In this document: positions 59,241 to 64,000 of the stretch, piece after piece
Layout of the letters: each line of letters begins with the position of its first letter
Numbering within the stretch: the stretch's first letter is position 1
Origin: Paracentrotus lividus
Lineage: Eukaryota; Echinodermata; Echinoidea; Camarodonta; Echinidae
Reading direction: 5' to 3'
DNA length: 64,000 bases
Assembly (NCBI GenBank): GCA_940671915.1
Contig: CALNVZ010000174.1
Span: 16,115,515-16,179,514, forward strand
The notes under the pieces: generated by a model
What the model was told of the DNA's origin: nothing
The model's input: the letters and a program-made list of their open reading frames with translations, nothing else
Database searches by the model: none
Translations under genes and position numbers: made by a program

Positions 59241-59590
59241 AGGAAAGAGGCTATCATGGATAAAGTGATTTCATAAAGAAGTTCTCCTAATCATATCTGG
59301 CCCATGATATGACCCAGCACAAAACTCATCACAGACTGACATTACGATTTGATCTGGGTCATCAGCACTTGAGAAAGATAGGGTAATTGAGGGGCGGCCG
59401 GGAAGAGAGGGGAGGGGTCACGCATTGCTAATGAACAAATGAAGTTGGATGACATCATACACTTTCATGAAGTGATTTCATAAAGAAGCTCTCCTGATCA
59501 CATCTATCCTGTATGACCCTGCACAAAGTCATAGGCTTGCTCAATCCGGGTCATCTACAATTCAGAGAGAAGCATTAGATAAGCAGGGAA
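59241..59590. repeat. Local direct duplication, period about 220 bp
   Basis: AAGTGATTTCATAAAGAAGT at 59260 and AAGTGATTTCATAAAGAAGC at 59470 start two diverged copies. Both continue with CTCCT(A/G)ATCA, GACCC(A/T)GCACAAA and GGGTCATC words. The copies span about 59241-59380 and 59460-59590. Confidence 0.75.
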
Positions 59591-60340
59591 TTGTTAGTTT
59601 TCCCTGGGATAAGACAGTGTGCAGCATTTTAAGGAGGGGCATGGGGGCATTACTATCCTACAGGACAGATGCCATCATAAACGATCTTAAACCGGTGGAC
59701 ATAAAGGTGTCCACAAAATACTAGAGCTTACAGACCTATCTGAGGGACTTAGTAAAGTATGATCCTAATCAAGGGCATAAACATGTCAAGTTAATTCTGA
59801 TACCCATCTATTATATCGTGTAATAAATTGATCAACCTACCATGAACCGATGGATAGTAAGGTGTCTACAAGATCAAGGGCAGTTGCTAGATTCAGACAG
59901 GGGTGACATTCAAATGGCCTTGCTGTGACGATTGAACACATGAGATGCACTGTCAACTACCTAAGCCATTTTCACTTGGCACACCTTTATTAGACATTTC
60001 AAGGTTAAAACCACATACATTTTTCAGGAGAATGGCTGGTTACTCATAACATTCAACTCTGTGAATGTAATATTTTTACAATCTATTCAAAATGAGTGAA
60101 AAGGGTACTCCTTATTGCAAAGAAAAACATACAGGTGGAAAGAAACATTCTGACGACACGGAATCACAGTGTAATGAAACTAGGAGACAGAATACTAGAT
60201 GTAGACCTACACCCATACAGTGTGTCAGATTTGAAAAAAAAAAATGACTAAACGCATCTTTTTACAAAAGCATGTACTTTAAAACCAGAAATTTTTGCGT
60301 GGATGATACTTTCATGAATTTCGTGAGAGCATAGCACTGT

Positions 60341-60590
60341 AATCGTGGAAATATTCGCGGTACATTAATTTTCGCGGATTTCGCGCCAAGATCAGCAAGC
60401 GCGAATTAAAAAACCCACGAATATACGAGCATGCTTTTTTATGCATGTATTGGGAGCGTTCATTTGCGTGCTTACGAACATGCAGCCCAAATTGAAGAAC
60501 CTGTGAACATTCTTTTAGGCCGCTCAGCGCCAAAAATTAATCACACTAAAATAACAGCAAATACAGTATTTTTGGAGGCAGCACTTCTCA
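60341..60590. mobile_element. Element of the TTCGCG/TTTGCGTGG family, copy 2
   Basis: Similar to 40078-40290. It carries ATTTTCGCGGATTTCGCGCC, AAGATCAGCAAGCGCGAATT and ATACGAGCATG. The ends CACTGTAATCGTGG and ...AATACAGTATTTTTGG are loosely inverted. The 73-residue minus-strand open frame (60312-60533) is repeat sequence. Confidence 0.65.
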
Positions 60591-60947
60591 CAACTATATG
60601 TATTCTGCTTATTCATGGTCAGTGATGGGGGTGATAGAAGTAATAGACCGGTATTGAACCTGAGATTGTCCTTACGGTACTTAAAGGATCAATTACGCTG
60701 ATCATGATCAAGTATAAACTACATTATGTTGTTGTCACAACCTTCACATGGACGACAGGCTGGTGTATATATAGCTAGTCATGAATGTCAACCACCACCC
60801 CCAGGGGCAGTCGAAACTCTTATTAATGTAACCTCTATGTCTTAAATGTCACATCCACCTTACTCTTTAATAGCAGACATTGGATATGATCCCTCAAAGG
60901 AGGGGGATACTGGATGTTTGGAATCCTTAAAGACATCAGACGACCCT

Positions 60948-61970
60948 TCCTTAGGGACCTAATCGACAGGGATCATGTGATCAGCGGGTAATGACTGGGG
61001 GACCTAGACCTCAGTCATGTTCTCTTTATAACTCCAGAAAAAGAACTGCAAAAAAAAATGATATAACAGTGAAATGTAGGAAAGGGACTTCACTGTAAAG
61101 TACACATTGATATATTCATAAGACAACCAATGTTCAGTATTCTTATGAGATCAGCCAATTCTTACATACTTTCCTTAAAGTCCTAGACCGGACCAACAAA
61201 TGAAATAGCCAAAAACGAAAGCTAATATGCTTTATAATACAACAATTCCAAATAAAGGCGTTTTTATTGTCCATCTAGAAAGTATTTAATTAAAAAGATG
61301 ACCGAATCTCAACCAGGCCACCCCTCCCAAACACTTGTAAAATTACCCCTAATTTAATAGTGCGAGTGATGACGTCAAAGGATGTTAATGGAATGTTACA
61401 GCAGTCCTGTGGCCAGGCATGATTGAATTTGCCCTTTCATTTCATAACAATAGAATTCTAGCTCACAGGGCCTCTATTGTCCTGACATAGCAATGCAAAC
61501 GTGTTTTCTAAAGGCGAAACGCAATCATGCCCAGCCGCAGGACTGCTGTAGCATTCCATTAACATTCTTTGACGTCATCACTCGCACTATTAAATTAGGG
61601 GTAATTTTACAAGTATTCGGGAGGGGTGGCCTGATTGAGGTTCGGTCATCTTTTTAATTAAATACTTTCTAGATGGACAATAAAGACATCTTAATTTGGA
61701 ATTGTTGTATTATATAGCATATTAGCTTTCATTTTTGGCTATTTCATTTGTCGGTCCGGTCTGGGACTTTAAGGGATGTAATCGACTGGGGGATCATGTG
61801 ATCAGCGGGGTAATGACCTTGGGAATTCAACATCATGAAGCTCAGTTATGTTCTCTTGAAGATCTCAACTACAAGATTTGATGTTACAGCAACATGAAAG
61901 AAAGGGAGTAATTTCTTTGACTATATGTAAAATAATCAATGTTCAATATACATGTATAGGATTGAGGAGA
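60948..61970. repeat. Direct duplication flanking a palindromic element
   Basis: Copies at about 60953-61165 and 61775-61975 share GGGATCATGTGATCAGCGGG or GGGATCATGTGATCAGCGGGG, then TAATGACxxxGGG, CTCAGT(C/T)ATGTTCTCTT and AACCAATGTTCA or AATCAATGTTCA. The palindromic element 61173-61774 lies exactly between them. Confidence 0.75.
61173..61774. mobile_element. 602-bp palindromic element
   Basis: It starts CCTTAAAGTCCTAGACCGGA and ends TCCGGTCTGGGACTTTAAGG. Matching arms include TAAAATTACCCCTAATTTAA with its complement, AAAAAGATGACCGAA / TTCGGTCATCTTTTT, and AGCAGTCCTG / CAGGACTGCT. The centre is near 61470. If TTAA is read as the target duplication, the terminus would be AGTCC(T/C)AGACCGGACC, as in piggyBac-type MITEs, but the complementarity continues two bases beyond it. 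No coding region. Confidence 0.85.
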
Positions 61971-64000
61971 TCAAGGGACCCATCAACATGATTACACGAC
62001 CTCATAAATGTTCCAACACTTCAATTAAAATGTGGAGCAAAGCATTTTTATCTAAAAATGGTAATAAACCTCGAATTTTGTGAATTCATACCCATATATA
62101 CACACCTTTAAGTTCACTACATGTATATCTTTATAAATGGAAACAAGAGTAAAAAGAACCCTGAGTTATCTTAATTTTATTTTCATATTGCTAGAATAAA
62201 ATCCGACAGGCTTTGGAAACTCCTAGCCTTCCTAAAAGTCTGTCCATCATTAAAGCCGTCCTTGATCTAAGGAAGTCCTCTAGGTATAAATCCTAAAGCG
62301 TAAGTCCCTCGGATCCAGACACATGGATTTCACATCCGTCATGTGGCTATGCTGATATCTGCTTGTGACTGGGCTCTCTAGTCATACAAGTTCAAGTACA
62401 GGGTTCACCTGCCTTCACAGTGTCAGAATGCTTTTACATGACAAAAATATACCTGAAGAATTAATTTTTTTTTTTTTTTTGGATAAATTTATGATAGCTC
62501 TTTCATCATGAGCAGATAAACTTTACAGAGTTTTAGGGTACAACTACTCTCAAGCATCATCTATTTTATCTTTGGTGCTTATAAATCAGAAGAAAAAATA
62601 TGTAAAGCATATTTGTTAAATTATCAACTAGTTTTAATAGTCTCAAGAACAAGTTCATGTTAACAAGAGAATATCTTTAGTCATCATAAATCAATGTTTT
62701 CACAAGTTGTATAATAAGAACATTATGAATGTGACACTGTTATTCAGACAACCCTGATGTACAGACAGGGTGCATGCATACAAAAAATAAACAAGGGATA
62801 AAATTGAATCTAAAATCAAGGCATAATCTTTATATCATAAACATGTTTTTTAGGATTTAATTCAGCTCTGTATTCCTTAAAATGTAAGAACTGATGTGCA
62901 AGAAATAGGGGCTTAAAACTAATTTTCTTACATGGATATGGTGCAAAATATTTGGGTTCTTTCGTAGTTTCTTATTTTTTACATATAAATTTTATTCTCT
63001 ATACTTCATCAAATATTATTTGATTTCTTTACATTTATTTTATGTAACATGGGTTGTGTTCACAGAATAAAAACATGCCTGTGATCTGGAACTGTGGAGT
63101 GCGTAGAGCATTCCACAGAGATCTGTATCAGTGACAAATACAAACTCTAATGTCAAGCTCCAATTTCATATTCTTTCACCAGAGATTAATATCTGTACTG
63201 TGCTTCAATGCATCCCATTCCAAACTCTCTGGAGGAGACCGGTACTTTACGAGGAACAAACCCTATAATGCTCAAAACAATGTGAGTCAAGATTCTGAAT
63301 AATATGACACTGAAATGTGTTTAAACCCCCCCCCTTTTTTTGAGAAGAAAAGTGATCCATATGCCAATTGAAATGTCCTTATAAAATAACCTCAAAGAAA
63401 GAGGTAATCCATCCGAAATTTTGAAATGGAAAGAGGATTAACAAGAGCCTCATGAACACACAATATAAACAAAACTGAATAGCAGAAATGCATTATCTTG
63501 ATTAAACATTGATCTGATGATATGTATGTTTCATAACAGTGCAAATAGCATGGTGAAATTTATTTGCAAACAGTACTGAAGTACATGCAATATCATACAT
63601 ATGTCAAAATATATTTACTCTGTGGTTGCACAAAGCAGACATAGCGAACATAAAAAAACACCTCTCTTGTAATCTATGATGAAAGATTTTAATGTATTTA
63701 TCAAAAGAAATACATATTTGACAACTAATAATTTTATTGTTTCTTGATATGCATGTATATGTATCTTTAAATAGAAACAAAAATAAATAACAATGTATTT
63801 CGTCTAGCACAGTATTTATCAAATTTGACCCCTCTGCTGTCAGAGCTGTTTTTATAAGATGATGATGATTAGTGGTAGATATTCTTTAAGTGCATCAAAG
63901 TATTCCCAAACCCATGATTGGACAGAGAGACTACTGGTAGATATAGAGATGGTCAATGAAAGATATGAGTCATATGATGAGGAGCCAGAGAGGGGCATTA

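Larger units (their letters stand above)
45858..64000. other. Over 18 kb of DAAM first-intron or 5' flank, no exon found
   Basis: I looked on the minus strand for the N-terminal DAAM segments (the motifs around VEELDVMFSELVDELDLTDK and MFALPAEKKWQIY in vertebrates) and found no match. The stretch holds a GAGCCAGAAGGG hairpin cluster (48846-48985), TG- and GA-rich DNA near 49900-50030, homopolymers, an N gap with duplicated flanks, two long palindromes, one TIR element and two local duplications. Between about 45900 and 48800, and between 62000 and 64000, I see only AT-rich sequence. Confidence 0.65.

Noticed and set aside
63180-63310. Possible N-terminal DAAM exon (minus-strand peptide containing PPESLEWDALKH)
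   Set aside because: It resembles the DAAM1 N-terminus only in PPxxxE. It runs into a stop without a matching donor, and the conserved downstream residues are missing.

Overview
This is a eukaryotic genomic window dominated by one large split gene on the minus strand: DAAM, the dishevelled-associated formin of the planar-cell-polarity (non-canonical Wnt)/Rho pathway. I resolve 17 consecutive internal coding exons between 45857 and 1103 (2371 nt, about 790 codons). They read in order GBD/FH3 (armadillo) region, coiled coil, proline-rich FH1, then the first half or more of FH2. All have GT-AG junctions and phases that join exactly. The start codon and N-terminal exon(s) lie beyond 64000. The C-terminal part of FH2 and the DAD tail lie below 1103. 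No other convincing protein-coding gene, tRNA or rRNA was seen on either strand.

The organism is most likely a marine invertebrate deuterostome, probably a sea urchin. The reasons are a single DAAM about as close to vertebrate DAAM1 as to DAAM2, AT-rich introns full of the octamer TACATGTA, ATC/AAT microsatellites, hairpin-type MITEs, and an interspersed repeat starting with (AAT)n followed by a TATAGCGCC...GCGCTT motif that I associate with such genomes. Species cannot be fixed by eye. The 25-N gap and single-base shifts in homopolymers indicate a draft assembly.

Layout. 1-1102: intron. 1103-5634: seven tightly spaced exons encoding FH2, FH1 and coiled coil, with two ATC arrays in the introns. 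5635-12573: a 6.9-kb AT-rich intron. 12574-15801: six exons (coiled coil and end of FH3), with small hairpin elements in the introns. 15802-22647: intron with a CACTGTG-rich element and purine-rich tracts. 22648-22758: FH3 exon. 22759-39506: a 16.7-kb intron holding a 1.1-kb palindromic element, several MITEs, a 1-kb purine-only tract with a 26-G run, and a 4.1-kb inverted-repeat element. That last element encloses a decayed non-LTR retrotransposon and an (AAT)n-linked repeat. 39507-45857: four FH3/GBD exons, one preceded by degenerate tandem copies of itself. 45858-64000: more than 18 kb of intron or 5' flank with two further long palindromes, local duplications and an N gap whose two flanks are nearly identical.

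The most unusual theme is that three DAAM exons carry tandem copies of themselves or of their splice junctions in the adjacent intron (13.8-14.0, 44.0-44.1 and 44.4-45.1 kb). In addition, three single-base frame breaks fall in the coiled-coil and FH1 exons and look more like sequence error than gene death.
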